Positions 44,307-54,485 are shown, counted from the stretch's first letter. The stretch: 64,000 nucleotides of DNA from Sphingosinicella sp. CPCC 101087 (GCF_004151485.1 NZ_SBFF01000007.1:62001-126000); one strand, 5' to 3'. The notes: generated from the sequence alone by a model not told the origin. Program-made: numbers and translations.

Positions 44307-47300
44307 ATGTCCTCCGAGCCCTACGTCCCGCTTCGAATCTTCTCCTGCTACACGATGCTCGAAGGCGCGATCGATCCGAAGGCGATCGCGAAGCAGGCCA
44401 AGCGGCTCGACTTCCCGGCCGCGGCCGTCGCCGATCGCAACGGTCTCTACGGCGTCATGCCATTCACCGACGCCTGCATGGCCGAGGGGGTGCAGCCGAT
44501 CGTCGCCACGCTGCTCGGCGTCGCCCGGCCGGGGACGCCCGAGGGCCGAGCCGCGCCTATCGACTGGCTGGCCCTCTATGCCCAGGACGAGGAAGGTTAT
44601 CGCAACCTGTGTGCGCTCGTCTCCTCCGCCCACCTCGATCGGCCGCTCGAGGACCAGGCCCACGTCCCCTTCGAGGCGCTCGCGGGGCGGAATGGTGGCC
44701 TGATCGCGCTCACCGGGGGCGGGGAGGGGGCACTAGCGCGCTTGTTCGCGGAGGGCCAGGGCGAAGCGGCACGATCGTTCGCCGACCGGCTCCGATCGCT
44801 ATTCCCGGGCCGGCTCTACGTCGAGCTCAGCCGGCGCGGTGATCCGGTCGAGCAGGCCGCCGAGGCGGACCTGGTCGAACTGGCCTACCAACTCGACCTG
44901 CCGCTGGTCGCGACCAACCCGGCCGCTTATGCCGAAGCGGCCTTTCATCGGGCCCATGACGCGATGCTGTGCATCGCGCAGTCGAGCCAGATCGACCGCG
45001 ACGACCGCATACGCTCCTCGCCCGAAGCCTGGCTGAAGCCGGCGGCCGACATGCGCGAGCTGTTCCGCGACCTGCCCGAGGCGATCGTCAACAGCGCCGT
45101 CATCGCGCGCCGATGCGCGTTCGGCGCGCCCAAGCGCAAACCGATTCTCCCGCGCAGCGCCGGCAATATCGACGAAGAAGCGGAGCAACTCCGCAAGGAC
45201 GCGAAAGCGGGGCTCGAGCGTCGATTGGCTTTGCGTGACGATCTGGGGGAAGCCGATCGCCGGGCCTATTTCGAGCGGCTGGATTTCGAGCTCGATGTCA
45301 TCGTCGGCATGGGCTTTCCCGGCTATTTCCTCATCGTCGCCGATTTCATCAAATGGGCGAAGGAGCAGGGCATTCCGGTGGGGCCGGGCCGCGGCTCCGG
45401 TGCCGGCTCCGTGGTGGCCTGGTCGCTCACCATCACCGACCTCGATCCGATGCGCCTCGGCCTCCTCTTCGAGCGCTTCCTCAACCCGGAACGCGTGTCG
45501 ATGCCGGATTTCGACATCGACTTTTGCGAAACCCGGCGCGGAGAGGTGATCCGCTACGTCCAGGAGCGCTGGGGGACCGACAAGGTCGCGCAGATCATCA
45601 CCTTCGGAAAGCTGAAGGCGCGCGCCGTGCTCAAGGATACCGGGCGCGTCCTGCAGATGCCCTACGGCCAGGTCGACCGCCTGGCCAAGCTGGTGCCCAA
45701 CCACCCGACCGACCCCTGGACGCTCGAACGCGCGCTCAACGGGGTCTCCGAGCTGGCGGAGGAATATCGCAACGACGCCGGCGTGCGCCGCCTGTTCGAC
45801 CTGGCGATGAAGCTCGAAGGCCTGCCGCGCCACAGCTCGACGCATGCGGCCGGCGTGGTCATCGGAGACCGGCCGCTCGACCAGCTCGTGCCGCTCTATC
45901 GGGATCCCCGTTCGGACATGCCGGTTACGCAGTTCGACATGAAATATGTCGAGGCGGCGGGCCTGGTGAAGTTCGACTTTCTCGGACTCAAGACGCTGTC
46001 GGTGCTGCGCAAGGCCGTCGAGATGCTCCGCCACCGCGGCATCGAGGTCGACCTCGACCGGCTTGCGTGGGACGACCCCGCCGTCTTCGAGCTTCTCCAG
46101 CGTGGCGACACGGTCGGCGTCTTCCAGGTGGAATCCGAAGGGATGCGCCGCACCCTCTCCGCGGTGAAGCCGACCATGTTCGAGGACATCATCGCGCTCA
46201 ACGCGCTTTACCGTCCGGGGCCGATGGACAACATTCCGATGTTCGGCCGGCGGAAGAACGGACAGGAGCCGATCGAATATCCCCATCCCCTGCTCGAGAA
46301 GATTCTCGCCGAAACCTACGGGATCTTCGTCTATCAGGAACAGGTCATGCAGGCCGCGCAGATCCTGGCCGGCTATTCGCTCGGAGGCGCCGACCTGCTG
46401 CGGCGGGCCATGGGCAAGAAGATCAAGGCCGAGATGGATGCCCAGCGGGCGATCTTCGTCGAAGGCTGCCAGCGGGTGAACGGCATTTCCGAAGCCAAGG
46501 CCAACGAGCTGTTCGACTTGATCGACAAGTTTGCCGGCTACGGCTTCAACAAGAGCCACGCCGCGGCTTATGCGCTGCTGACCTATCAGACGGCCTGGCT
46601 CAAGGCCCACCACCCGGTCGAATTCTTCGCGGCCTCCATGAGCTTCGATATTCATCTGACGGACAAGCTGGTCGTCCTCGTGGACGACATGCGCCGCATG
46701 GACGTCCAGTGCCTTCCGCCGTCGATCAATGCCAGCGAGGCGGACTTCAGCGTAGAAGCCGTGGAGGAGGGCTATGCCGTGCGCTATGCGCTGGGCGCCC
46801 TCAAGGGCGTGGGCGAAAAGGCGATGGAGCAACTGGTAGAGGAGCGCCGCGCCAACGGGCCGTTCCGCGACCTCGACGACCTGGCCGGCCGAATCGACCC
46901 GCGGCTGCTCAACCGCCGGCAGATCGAAAGCCTCGCGGGCGGTGGAGCCTTCGACGCGATCGCCGACCGGGCGGCGGTCTTCGCCGCCGCCGAGACGATT
47001 CTTTCCGCTGCCTCGAGCGCCGCGGAGATGCGCGAGAGCGGCCAGGGCGGCCTGTTCGGCGAAGGCACCACCAACGTGGTCCCGATCCGGATGCCGAGCG
47101 GCGAAAGCTGGAGTCTCGCCCAGCGCATGGCGCAGGAGAAGGAGAGCTTCGGCTTCTACTTCTCCGCCCACCCGGTCGACAATTATCGCCATCTGGTCGA
47201 GGCGCATGGCGCGAGAAGCTTCGGCCAGATCGCGGCGCTTCCGGCGCCGGCCGACGGCGGCCGGACCGGCTCGGTGATGGCGGCGCTCGTCGAGGATACG

Positions 47301-47798
47301 CGCTGGCGTACCTCCGCCCGCGGCCGGCGCTACATGATGGCGACGCTCTCCGACCCATCCGGGCAGTTCGAGGCGACGGTGTTCGACGATATGGTGGCCG
47401 AGCAGGTCGCCGCCGCGGCCAAGGCCGGCGACTGCGCCCTACTCAATGTCGAGCTGGATCGCCGGCCCGGCGATGAAACGCCGCGGGTGACGATCCGTTC
47501 GGTCCAGACGCTGGAGAGCCTCTCCCGGCGCAGCCGATTGCAGCTCGAGGTCGAACTCCGGGACGAGGCGGCGGTCTACCGTCTCAAGGAAGCCGTGGGC
47601 GAGTTTCGCGGCGGCAACGGTCAGCTGCGGCTGAAGGCGCGGGCCGAATGCGGCGAGGCCGAGATCGTGCTCGGCCGCGACTTCATCGTCGACGCCGAGC
47701 TCGCCGCGCGCCTCGAAAGGATCGACGGCATCGCCGCCGTCCGGCTTTCGGTCGTGGAAGCGCCTCGTCTCGCGCTTGTCGCCGGCGGCTCGGCCTAA
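44307..47798 (+). CDS. dnaE: DNA polymerase III subunit alpha
   Basis: A 1163-residue replicative DNA polymerase catalytic subunit. A PHP-like N-terminal domain (about 1-270) is followed by the polymerase palm with SMPDFDIDFCETRRGEV (about 400-416), GPGRGSGAGSVVAWSL and the fingers/beta-binding regions. A helix-hairpin-helix (LGALKGVGEKAMEQL near 827-841) and a C-terminal OB fold (about 985-1070) follow. The PHP metal ligands H-x-H of active members (RVHS in E. coli) are replaced: the sequence reads VPLRIFSCYTMLEG. ATG 44307 is chosen by the family start YVPLRIF; the frame is open 123 nt further upstream. It follows lolD by about 140 nt. Confidence 0.97.
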   Translation: MSSEPYVPLRIFSCYTMLEGAIDPKAIAKQAKRLDFPAAAVADRNGLYGVMPFTDACMAEGVQPIVATLLGVARPGTPEGRAAPIDWLALYAQDEEGYRNLCALVSSAHLDRPLEDQAHVPFEALAGRNGGLIALTGGGEGALARLFAEGQGEAARSFADRLRSLFPGRLYVELSRRGDPVEQAAEADLVELAYQLDLPLVATNPAAYAEAAFHRAHDAMLCIAQSSQIDRDDRIRSSPEAWLKPAADMRELFRDLPEAIVNSAVIARRCAFGAPKRKPILPRSAGNIDEEAEQLRKDAKAGLERRLALRDDLGEADRRAYFERLDFELDVIVGMGFPGYFLIVADFIKWAKEQGIPVGPGRGSGAGSVVAWSLTITDLDPMRLGLLFERFLNPERVSMPDFDIDFCETRRGEVIRYVQERWGTDKVAQIITFGKLKARAVLKDTGRVLQMPYGQVDRLAKLVPNHPTDPWTLERALNGVSELAEEYRNDAGVRRLFDLAMKLEGLPRHSSTHAAGVVIGDRPLDQLVPLYRDPRSDMPVTQFDMKYVEAAGLVKFDFLGLKTLSVLRKAVEMLRHRGIEVDLDRLAWDDPAVFELLQRGDTVGVFQVESEGMRRTLSAVKPTMFEDIIALNALYRPGPMDNIPMFGRRKNGQEPIEYPHPLLEKILAETYGIFVYQEQVMQAAQILAGYSLGGADLLRRAMGKKIKAEMDAQRAIFVEGCQRVNGISEAKANELFDLIDKFAGYGFNKSHAAAYALLTYQTAWLKAHHPVEFFAASMSFDIHLTDKLVVLVDDMRRMDVQCLPPSINASEADFSVEAVEEGYAVRYALGALKGVGEKAMEQLVEERRANGPFRDLDDLAGRIDPRLLNRRQIESLAGGGAFDAIADRAAVFAAAETILSAASSAAEMRESGQGGLFGEGTTNVVPIRMPSGESWSLAQRMAQEKESFGFYFSAHPVDNYRHLVEAHGARSFGQIAALPAPADGGRTGSVMAALVEDTRWRTSARGRRYMMATLSDPSGQFEATVFDDMVAEQVAAAAKAGDCALLNVELDRRPGDETPRVTIRSVQTLESLSRRSRLQLEVELRDEAAVYRLKEAVGEFRGGNGQLRLKARAECGEAEIVLGRDFIVDAELAARLERIDGIAAVRLSVVEAPRLALVAGGSA

Positions 47799-47883
47799 AT
47801 CCTGCAGTCGGGCTGAAAAACCGCGCTTCCCGCGGGCGCGAATGAAGATATGCTCCCTGCCAGAACAGAGAGGCGGAGGGGAC

Positions 47884-49524
47884 ATGTTCGGAGGAATGCA
47901 GGACTGGCCGCTCAGGATCATGCGGCTGCTCGACTATGCGGAACGCGAGCATGGCGGCCGCGAGATCGTGTCCCGCTGGGCCGACGGAAGCACCACGCGC
48001 ACCGACTGGCGCGGGGTCGCCCGTGACAGCCGGCGCCTGGCTGCGGCCCTCGAGCGCCTCGGCATCCGCCGGGGAGACCGGGTCGCCACCCTGGCGATGA
48101 ATCACAGCCGCCATCTCGTCGCCTGGTACGGGACCATCGGCATGGGCGGCATCGTCCACACCGTCAATCCTCGTCTCTTCGAAGAGCAACTCGTCTACAT
48201 CTTCAATCACGCCGAGGACCGGATCCTGTTCTACGACCACGTCTTCGCGCCTCTGGTCGCGAAGATCCGGCCGCAGCTGAAGAGCGTCGAACACTTCATC
48301 TGTTTCGATCCTGGCCCGAGCGGTACCGACGCTCCCGCGGAAGGGGAGAGCCGTCCGGGGAACCTCGGGATCGGCTTCGAGGCGCTGCTGGCCGCGGAGA
48401 ATGGCGACTATCGCTGGATCGAGGGCGACGAGCGGGAGCCGGCGATGCTCTGCTATACCAGCGGCACGACCGGCAATCCCAAGGGCGTGCTCTACGAGCA
48501 TCGATCGACGGTGCTACACGCCATGGCCGAGGTGCAGCCGGACATATTCGACCTTTCCCGCCGGGCCTGCGTGCTGCCGATCGTGCCGATGTTCCACGCC
48601 GCTTCGTGGGGACTGCCCTTCGCGGCGCCGATTGCCGGCTGCAAGATCGTCTTCACCGCCGATTACACGCCGAGCGTCGTGTGCGACCTGCTGCACGACG
48701 AGGAGGTCACCCACACGGCCGCCGTGCCGACGGTGTGGCTGGCGATGATGCAATATGCCGACGCGTCGGGCCGCGATTTCGGCCAGCTCCGGCTGATCAC
48801 GATCGGCGGATCGGCGGCGCCGCCGGCGATGATCGAATATTTCATGAAGCGCGGCATAAGGGTCGGCCACGCCTGGGGAATGACCGAGATGTCGCCGATC
48901 GGGACGGTCGGAGCCCCACCCTTCGACTGGGAGGATTTGAGCTTCGACGAGCAGGTCTCGCTGACCTGCAGGCAGGGCAGGGTGCCGTTCGGGGTCGAGA
49001 TGCGGATTGTCGACGATGAAGGCCATGCCTTGCCGCGCGACGGTCGGAGCTCGGGCCGGCTGCAGGTGCGCGGTCCCTGGGTGGTGGAGCAGTATTACAA
49101 GGAGGAGCACAAGGCGATCGACGCCGAGGGCTGGTTCGACACCGGCGACGTCGCCATCCTCCATCCGGACGGCACGATGCAGATCACCGACCGCTCGAAA
49201 GACGTGATCAAATCGGGCGGCGAGTGGATCAGTTCGATCGAGCTGGAAAATGCCGCAATGGGCTGTCCCGGCGTCGCCGAAGCGGCGGCGGTCGCCGTGC
49301 CTCATCCGAAATGGGACGAGCGTCCGCTCCTGCTGGTCGTGCGCAAGGAGGGCAGCACCGTCTCCGCTCGCGAAATACGCGATCATCTCACCGGCCATGT
49401 CGCGAAATGGTGGCTCCCGGACGAGATAATCTTCGTCGAGACTCTGCCGCATACCGCCACAGGAAAGCTGCTGAAGACGGCGCTTCGGGAGCAATATCGG
49501 GATTATCGGCTGCAGACGGCCTGA
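47884..49524 (+). CDS. Medium/long-chain acyl-CoA synthetase (AMP-forming)
   Basis: A 546-residue ANL-superfamily enzyme that activates fatty acids as acyl-CoA through an acyl-AMP. The P-loop motif [18 protein letters not shown] (about 181-198), the aromatic/Glu motif [27 protein letters not shown] and [15 protein letters not shown] are visible. The C-terminal adenylation Lys is in [15 protein letters not shown] 47884 is preceded by GGCGGAGGGG; the frame is open upstream inside the end of dnaE without similarity. It resembles AlkK/FadD-type enzymes of about 540 residues. The substrate chain length cannot be fixed from sequence. Confidence 0.92.
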   Translation: MFGGMQDWPLRIMRLLDYAEREHGGREIVSRWADGSTTRTDWRGVARDSRRLAAALERLGIRRGDRVATLAMNHSRHLVAWYGTIGMGGIVHTVNPRLFEEQLVYIFNHAEDRILFYDHVFAPLVAKIRPQLKSVEHFICFDPGPSGTDAPAEGESRPGNLGIGFEALLAAENGDYRWIEGDEREPAMLCYTSGTTGNPKGVLYEHRSTVLHAMAEVQPDIFDLSRRACVLPIVPMFHAASWGLPFAAPIAGCKIVFTADYTPSVVCDLLHDEEVTHTAAVPTVWLAMMQYADASGRDFGQLRLITIGGSAAPPAMIEYFMKRGIRVGHAWGMTEMSPIGTVGAPPFDWEDLSFDEQVSLTCRQGRVPFGVEMRIVDDEGHALPRDGRSSGRLQVRGPWVVEQYYKEEHKAIDAEGWFDTGDVAILHPDGTMQITDRSKDVIKSGGEWISSIELENAAMGCPGVAEAAAVAVPHPKWDERPLLLVVRKEGSTVSAREIRDHLTGHVAKWWLPDEIIFVETLPHTATGKLLKTALREQYRDYRLQTA

Positions 49525-49570
49525 CCGGCTGCCGCGGGCTTTCCTGCGGCTGAGACGGGGAGGGCGATAT

Positions 49571-49587
49571 GGGCGCGAACTGCGCCC
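49571..49587 (+). terminator. Possible terminator hairpin after acyl-CoA synthetase
   Basis: GGGCGC (49571-49576), loop GAACT, GCGCCC (49582-49587). This is a 6-bp GC stem 47 nt after the synthetase stop, followed by a mixed sequence without a U-run. Weak support for termination. Confidence 0.35.
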
Positions 49588-49630
49588 GTCGACCACCATT
49601 CCTTTACCTCTCGACTCTATCCGCGATCCC

Positions 49631-50854
49631 ATGTGTCCGGCAGCCCAGATAGCCCAGCCGCTCGACCGTGCGGGCGAGCCGCCCGTGCGTTCCGAACGGG
49701 TCCCCGACTCGCCACCCCGGCGCGTGCCGTCGCCGCAGGAGGTCCGGGTCCTCGTCCGCCCGGCCGCAGCGCTGGACGGACTTGCCGCCGACTGGGCCGA
49801 ACTGGCCGCCGCTGCGGCCGAGCCCAATTGTTATGCCGAGTCCTGGTTCATCGCCGCCTCGCTGGCGACGCTGGAGAAGGGGCGACAGGTGCGGCTCGTG
49901 GAGGTGCGGCGTGGCGACCAGCTGATCGGCATCGTCCCGCTCGCTCTCGAAGACCATTACGGGCGCTCCCCCATGCGCATCGTCCAGAATTGGTGGCACC
50001 ATCACATGTTCCTGGGCACGCCGCTGGTCCGCGCGGGCGAGGAAGAGGTGTTCTGGGCCAACTTGCTCGGGATGCTCGACGAGGCGGCGTGGGCGCCGAA
50101 CTTCCTCCACGTGCGAGGGTTGGTCGAGGACGGGCCGGTCCATCGCGGCCTGCGCGATGCCGCGGCAGCGCGCGGCCATGCCAGTCCGATCGTTCATCGC
50201 GAGATCCGCGCGCTTCTGGCCAGCGACCTCGATTCCCGAACCTATTACGAGCAGACGGTCCGAGCGAAGAAGCGCAAGGAGATCAGGCGCCTTCGCAGCC
50301 GCCTCGACGAACTCGGCGCCGTGCGGTTCAGCCGGCTGACCAGCGCCGACGCGCTCGGCGGCTGGTGCGATTCCTTTCTCGCCCTCGAACGGTCCGGATG
50401 GAAGGGAAGGGCAGGCACCGCCCTGGCCTGCGACGCGGCCACCGACGCCTTCTTCCGCCGCGCCGTCGCCGGCGCCTGGAGCGCCGGGCGGCTCGACTTT
50501 CTTCGGATGGATCTCGACGATCGTCCGATCGCGATGCTGGTCAACTTCCTCGCCCCGCCGGGCAGCTTCTCGTTCAAGACGTGCTTCGACGAGGAATATG
50601 CCCGATTCTCTCCGGGCGTGCTGATCCAGCTCGAAAATCTCGCCGTCCTGGATCGGCACGACACCGTCTGGATGGATAGCTGCGCCGTGGAGAATCACCC
50701 GATGATAGACAGCCTCTGGTCCGGCCGCCGCCGGGTCGTCCGAACCACCGTTCGGCTGAAAGGGTTCAGGCGAACCCTGGCCTATTCCGTCGCCCGTGCG
50801 CTCGAAGCGGGCTCGCAGGCAGTGCGCCGCTTCGGCGGAAGGGGGATGGCATGA
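49631..50854 (+). CDS. GNAT/FemAB-like acyltransferase (CelD-like)
   Basis: A 407-residue protein with the double-GNAT layout of the FemAB/CelD (Acetyltransf_6) type. An N-terminal half (about 45-190) contains NCYAESWFIAASLATLEKGR, cited as about 71-90, and QLIGIVPLALEDHYGRSPMR near 97-116. A C-terminal half (about 200-350) contains SFSFKTCFDEEYARFSPGVLIQLENL, cited as about 312-337, the usual acceptor-binding end. Such proteins transfer acyl or amino acid groups to cell-surface polymers or lipids. TTG/ATG choice: ATG 49631 is used; the first 35 residues are Pro-rich and not conserved, so a later start is possible. The stop overlaps the next gene as ATGA. Confidence 0.82.
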   Translation: MCPAAQIAQPLDRAGEPPVRSERVPDSPPRRVPSPQEVRVLVRPAAALDGLAADWAELAAAAAEPNCYAESWFIAASLATLEKGRQVRLVEVRRGDQLIGIVPLALEDHYGRSPMRIVQNWWHHHMFLGTPLVRAGEEEVFWANLLGMLDEAAWAPNFLHVRGLVEDGPVHRGLRDAAAARGHASPIVHREIRALLASDLDSRTYYEQTVRAKKRKEIRRLRSRLDELGAVRFSRLTSADALGGWCDSFLALERSGWKGRAGTALACDAATDAFFRRAVAGAWSAGRLDFLRMDLDDRPIAMLVNFLAPPGSFSFKTCFDEEYARFSPGVLIQLENLAVLDRHDTVWMDSCAVENHPMIDSLWSGRRRVVRTTVRLKGFRRTLAYSVARALEAGSQAVRRFGGRGMA

Positions 50855-51714
50855 GCGCGCGCGCCTTCGCCGGTCCCGCCCAAGCGGTCTTCGCCGACGC
50901 CTATCCCGAGCAGCCGACCCTGCTCGACCACGGCCTCGTCGATCATCCGCTGTTGAAGCTCGACGCACTGGCCGAGCTGGCGACCAGAATCCGCCCGATC
51001 GATGCCGAATATAATCGCGGCGACCTTCCGGTCGGAATCGATCCCGCCGACACCCCCTCCAACGGCCTGTCCGTGGAAGAGACGATCCGCTCGATCGAGC
51101 AATGCGGTTCATGGATGGTGCTGAAGTTCGTCGAGCAGGATCCCGCCTATCGCGACCTGCTCCACGACACGCTCGCGGAGCTCGAGGACACGGTCCGCCC
51201 GTCGACCGGCGCGATGCTCAAGCGCGAGGCGTTCATCTTCATCTCCTCGCCCGGCGCGGTGACGCCCTTCCATTTCGACCCCGAGCACAACATCCTGCTT
51301 CAGGTTCGCGGCACCAAGACGATGACCATTTTCCCGGCGACCGACGAGGCGCTGGTGAGCGGGGAGGCGCACGAAGCCTTCCACGCCGGCGGTCATCGCA
51401 ACCTGCCTTGGCGGGACGATTTCGCCGGCCGCGGCGAACCCTTCGCGCTGGAGCCCGGCAAGGCGGTCTACGTCCCCGTCAAGGCGCCGCACTGGGTCCG
51501 GAACGGGCCGGACGTTTCGATCTCCTTCTCGATCACTTGGCGATCGGAATGGAGCTATCGGGAGGAATATGCGCGCCGGATGAACGCGCTCCTACGCCGG
51601 AGCGGACTTCGGCCCGCCTCGCCGAAGCGCTATCCCCACCAGAACCATCTGAAGTCATTCGGCTACCGGGTCATCGACAAGGTGAAGCGGACAACCGGGC
51701 TGGCAGGATCGTGA
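50851..51714 (+). CDS. JmjC-like cupin, probable Fe(II)/2-oxoglutarate oxygenase
   Basis: A 287-residue protein with a double-stranded beta-helix of the cupin/JmjC type. The facial triad is visible as His141 and Asp143 in PFHFDPEHN and His214 in KAPHWVRNG. The strand after the first two ligands (LLQVRGTKTMTIFPA) is typical of JmjC-like hydroxylases. The N-terminal 110 residues are helical; the C-terminal 50 residues form a basic helix-turn stretch. Family members hydroxylate proteins or small molecules using 2-oxoglutarate and O2; the substrate is unknown. It is coupled to the upstream GNAT-like gene (ATGA) and to the downstream deacetylase (GTGA), so the three are expected to act on a common product. 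Confidence 0.85.
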   Translation: MSARAFAGPAQAVFADAYPEQPTLLDHGLVDHPLLKLDALAELATRIRPIDAEYNRGDLPVGIDPADTPSNGLSVEETIRSIEQCGSWMVLKFVEQDPAYRDLLHDTLAELEDTVRPSTGAMLKREAFIFISSPGAVTPFHFDPEHNILLQVRGTKTMTIFPATDEALVSGEAHEAFHAGGHRNLPWRDDFAGRGEPFALEPGKAVYVPVKAPHWVRNGPDVSISFSITWRSEWSYREEYARRMNALLRRSGLRPASPKRYPHQNHLKSFGYRVIDKVKRTTGLAGS

Positions 51715-52700
51715 TTCCCGAGCTGCTCGTCGTCGTCGACACGGAGGAAGATTTCGACTGGAGCGCGCCATTCTCGCGATCCGCGGTCGCAACCCGCTCG
51801 ATACCTGCCCAGGCGAGGGCGCACGAAATTTATGACCGCCTCGGCGTCGTTCCGACCTACGTCGTCGACTATCCGGTCGCCAGCGACCCGGTCGCGTCCG
51901 GCTATCTCCGGACGCTGCTCGACGCCGGCAAGGCGGAGATCGGCGCCCACCTCCATCCCTGGGTCACGCCGCCGCACGCGGAGGAGGTGAACCCGCGCAA
52001 TTCTTATCACGGCAACCTTCCCCCGGAGCTCGAGCGGGCCAAGATCGAGACGATTACCGACGCCATTCGCGGCGCGTTCGGAGAAGCGCCGACCATCTTC
52101 AAGGCGGGGCGCCACGGATTCGGGCCCCACACCGCCGCATTCCTGGCGGAACTCGGCTACAAGGTCGACTGCAGCCGGCTTCCCTACGTCGACCTGAGGC
52201 ATGACGGCGGTCCGGATCATCGTCGCGCGCCGGCTTATCCCTATTGGCTGGACCGGCCCGGCGGCCTGCTCGAAGTTCCTCCGACGGTGGGTTTCTTCGG
52301 CGCCGCGGCGGGCCTGGCGCCGCGCTTCGGCGGCCTGTTCGACTCGCGAGCGGCCGAACGGCTCCACTTGCCGGGACTGTTGGCGCGGGCCGGCCTCGCC
52401 GCGCGTTCGCGCCTGACTCCCGAAGGTGTCTCGGCCGACGAGCAGTGCCGGCTGATCGCGGCAATGGCGCGGCGTGGCCATCGGACCTTCAGCCTGGTCT
52501 ATCACAGCCCGAGCCTGCAGCCCGGCCACACGCCCTATGTCCGGACCGAGGCGGACCTTGCCGCTTTCCTCACCACGCTTGAAAAGGTGCTGCTCTTCTT
52601 CCGCGACCGCATGGGTGGCCGCTTCACCACCATCAGCCAGGTCTATCGGGACTATTCGGCGGCGCGTCAGCGTGGCGCGGCGGACCGGCTCGCGGCCTGA
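51711..52700 (+). CDS. Polysaccharide deacetylase-like protein (WalW-like)
   Basis: A 329-residue protein resembling the NodB-type deacetylases. Visible are the metal/catalytic Asp region VVVDTEEDFDW (residues 7-17, Asp10 first), the His pair GAHLHPW (78-84, His80 and His82), KAGRHGFGPHT near 122-132 and a C-terminal SLVYHSPSLQPGHTPY. It has no signal peptide, so it probably acts in the cytoplasm on a precursor. GTG 51711 overlaps the cupin stop by 4 nt (GTGA); the longer frame upstream lies within the cupin gene. Its 3' end overlaps the convergent M28 peptidase gene by 34 nt. Confidence 0.85.
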   Translation: MIPELLVVVDTEEDFDWSAPFSRSAVATRSIPAQARAHEIYDRLGVVPTYVVDYPVASDPVASGYLRTLLDAGKAEIGAHLHPWVTPPHAEEVNPRNSYHGNLPPELERAKIETITDAIRGAFGEAPTIFKAGRHGFGPHTAAFLAELGYKVDCSRLPYVDLRHDGGPDHRRAPAYPYWLDRPGGLLEVPPTVGFFGAAAGLAPRFGGLFDSRAAERLHLPGLLARAGLAARSRLTPEGVSADEQCRLIAAMARRGHRTFSLVYHSPSLQPGHTPYVRTEADLAAFLTTLEKVLLFFRDRMGGRFTTISQVYRDYSAARQRGAADRLAA

Positions 52701-54322
52701 CCGGGCGCGGCAGGGCGCTGCGCCCTTCGTTGCCCCTCCGCGATGGCGTCGCCGAAGAAGCTGTCGGAATACCAGAGCGGCGCTTCGGGCTCGTCGGCAA
52801 TCTCGCGGGCGATCAGATAGTTGAGCTGCGCAAAGCGCGCTCCGGCGTCCCAGTCGAACGGCAAGGCAAGGTCGTCGCGCGGACTGTGATAATATTCTCG
52901 CAGGAACTGGGTGAAGCGGTCGCGGCCCTCGCCGGCGAAGCCGGTCATCAAAAAGACCGAAGGCACTCCGACCCGAACGAATCCATAATGGTCCGAACGG
53001 GTGAACAGGCCTTCGTGCGGCAATGGATCGGGCGCCAGCTGGACGTTCATCCGGGCCGCTGCGCGTTCGACGATCGGCCCCAAGGTGCTGTGCTCGGCCC
53101 CGAACGCGATGACGTCGCTGAAATCGTAGGTGAGCACCGGCATGTCGAGATTGACCACCGCGACCACCCGACCGTCCGTCACCGGGTTGCGGGCGAGATA
53201 TTCGGATCCGAGCAGCCCGACTTCCTCCGCGGTCACCGCCGCGAACAGGATGGGCCGGCGCGGCGGATTGCGGCGCATCTGCTTCGCCACTTCGATGAGG
53301 GTCGCGATTCCCGTCGCATTGTCCATCGCGCCGTTGCGGATCCGATCCTCCAGCCCGGCCTCGTCGCTGACGCCGAGTCCGTCGAGATGCGCCATCAGCA
53401 GCACATACTGGTCGGCCAGCGCCGGGTCGGAACCAGGCAAGACTCCGACGATGTTGGGGCTGGTGAAGCGGGTGGTCTCGGCCGGGTCGCGATCCACCCG
53501 AGCCGTCGCCGCGAGCGCAAAGCCGGCCGGCCTTTCCCGCTCGCGAGCCGCCTCGCGCAGCACTCGGGAAAGGCCTTGCGGGGCTCCTTCGAACAGTGCC
53601 TCCGCAACCGGCCGGTCCACCGTGGCGACGAAGCGCAGACCATGTGAGGAGAAAGGTTGCCCCTGCGCGTCGACCCAGGTCGTGCCGGGGCTGTCCGAGT
53701 AGTTGACCAGCCGTTCCCACGGGGTCCGCTCCGCGTCCGCGTCTCTGCGGACGATGATCAGGCCTACGGCGCCGCGCTCGGCCGCCATCCGCGCCTTCTC
53801 CGCATTCAGGTGCGCGCCGACGTCGCTCGGCGTGCCGGACGGATAACCGTTCAGCACCACGACGATGCGGCCGCGCGCGTCCAGACCGCGATAGTCGTCG
53901 AAACCCCGCGAGGGCAGGTCCAGGCCGTAGCCGGCGAAGAGGAGCGGCGCTTCAAGCGAAAGCGGCTCCTGATCGGGACTCGGCCGCATGAGGATGTCTG
54001 TTTTGTGGGTGAAGGTGCGCCCGCCGATCGTCAGGCGGGGCGTTCCGCTCGTGGCGTAGCGAACCAGCTCCACCGGCTGAAACCAGCTGTCGCCGGCGCC
54101 GGGCCGCAGGCCGAGCGACTCGAGCTGGCTCGCGACGTACCGGGCGGCGATGTCGTAGCCCGGCGTCCCCGATTCGCGGCCTTCGAGCCAATCGTCGGCC
54201 AGGAAGGCGACATGGGACCGGAAGGCCTCGGGAGAGAAGGTCGCTTCGCTGGGCGCCTGCGCCGTTGCAGCGACGGCAGAGAGCCATGCCGCGGCAATGG
54301 CCAGAAGGGTCCTGAACGACAT
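52667..54322 (-). CDS. Secreted M28-family metallopeptidase with PA-type insert
   Basis: A 551-residue exported zinc peptidase. The signal peptide is about residues 1-22 (ending ATAQ). A PA-like insert (about 120-250) is followed by the M28 catalytic core: MAHLDGLG (metal His and Asp), RNGAMDNATGIATL (bridging Asp), VTAEEVGLLGSEYL (catalytic and metal Glu), VVNLDMPV (metal Asp) and EYYHSPRDDLAL (metal His). All expected ligands are present. It probably acts as a periplasmic or outer-membrane aminopeptidase. ATG 54322 is on the minus strand. It overlaps the convergent deacetylase gene at the 3' ends. Confidence 0.92.
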   Translation of the reverse strand: MSFRTLLAIAAAWLSAVAATAQAPSEATFSPEAFRSHVAFLADDWLEGRESGTPGYDIAARYVASQLESLGLRPGAGDSWFQPVELVRYATSGTPRLTIGGRTFTHKTDILMRPSPDQEPLSLEAPLLFAGYGLDLPSRGFDDYRGLDARGRIVVVLNGYPSGTPSDVGAHLNAEKARMAAERGAVGLIIVRRDADAERTPWERLVNYSDSPGTTWVDAQGQPFSSHGLRFVATVDRPVAEALFEGAPQGLSRVLREAARERERPAGFALAATARVDRDPAETTRFTSPNIVGVLPGSDPALADQYVLLMAHLDGLGVSDEAGLEDRIRNGAMDNATGIATLIEVAKQMRRNPPRRPILFAAVTAEEVGLLGSEYLARNPVTDGRVVAVVNLDMPVLTYDFSDVIAFGAEHSTLGPIVERAAARMNVQLAPDPLPHEGLFTRSDHYGFVRVGVPSVFLMTGFAGEGRDRFTQFLREYYHSPRDDLALPFDWDAGARFAQLNYLIAREIADEPEAPLWYSDSFFGDAIAEGQRRAQRPAAPGQAASRSAAPR

Positions 54323-54485
54323 CGAAGAATCTCCCGCGAAGACGGCCTCTGCAAGCCGCTGATCAGGCTATTGATTGGCGCCCCGAAGTCACAATTGAAA
54401 CACTTTTCCTACGCGCCCGGCATCCCGCAGACACCCGCTTGGCAGAGAAAGGCGGCCATGTTCGCGAGGGGAAGCTGAATGCCAC

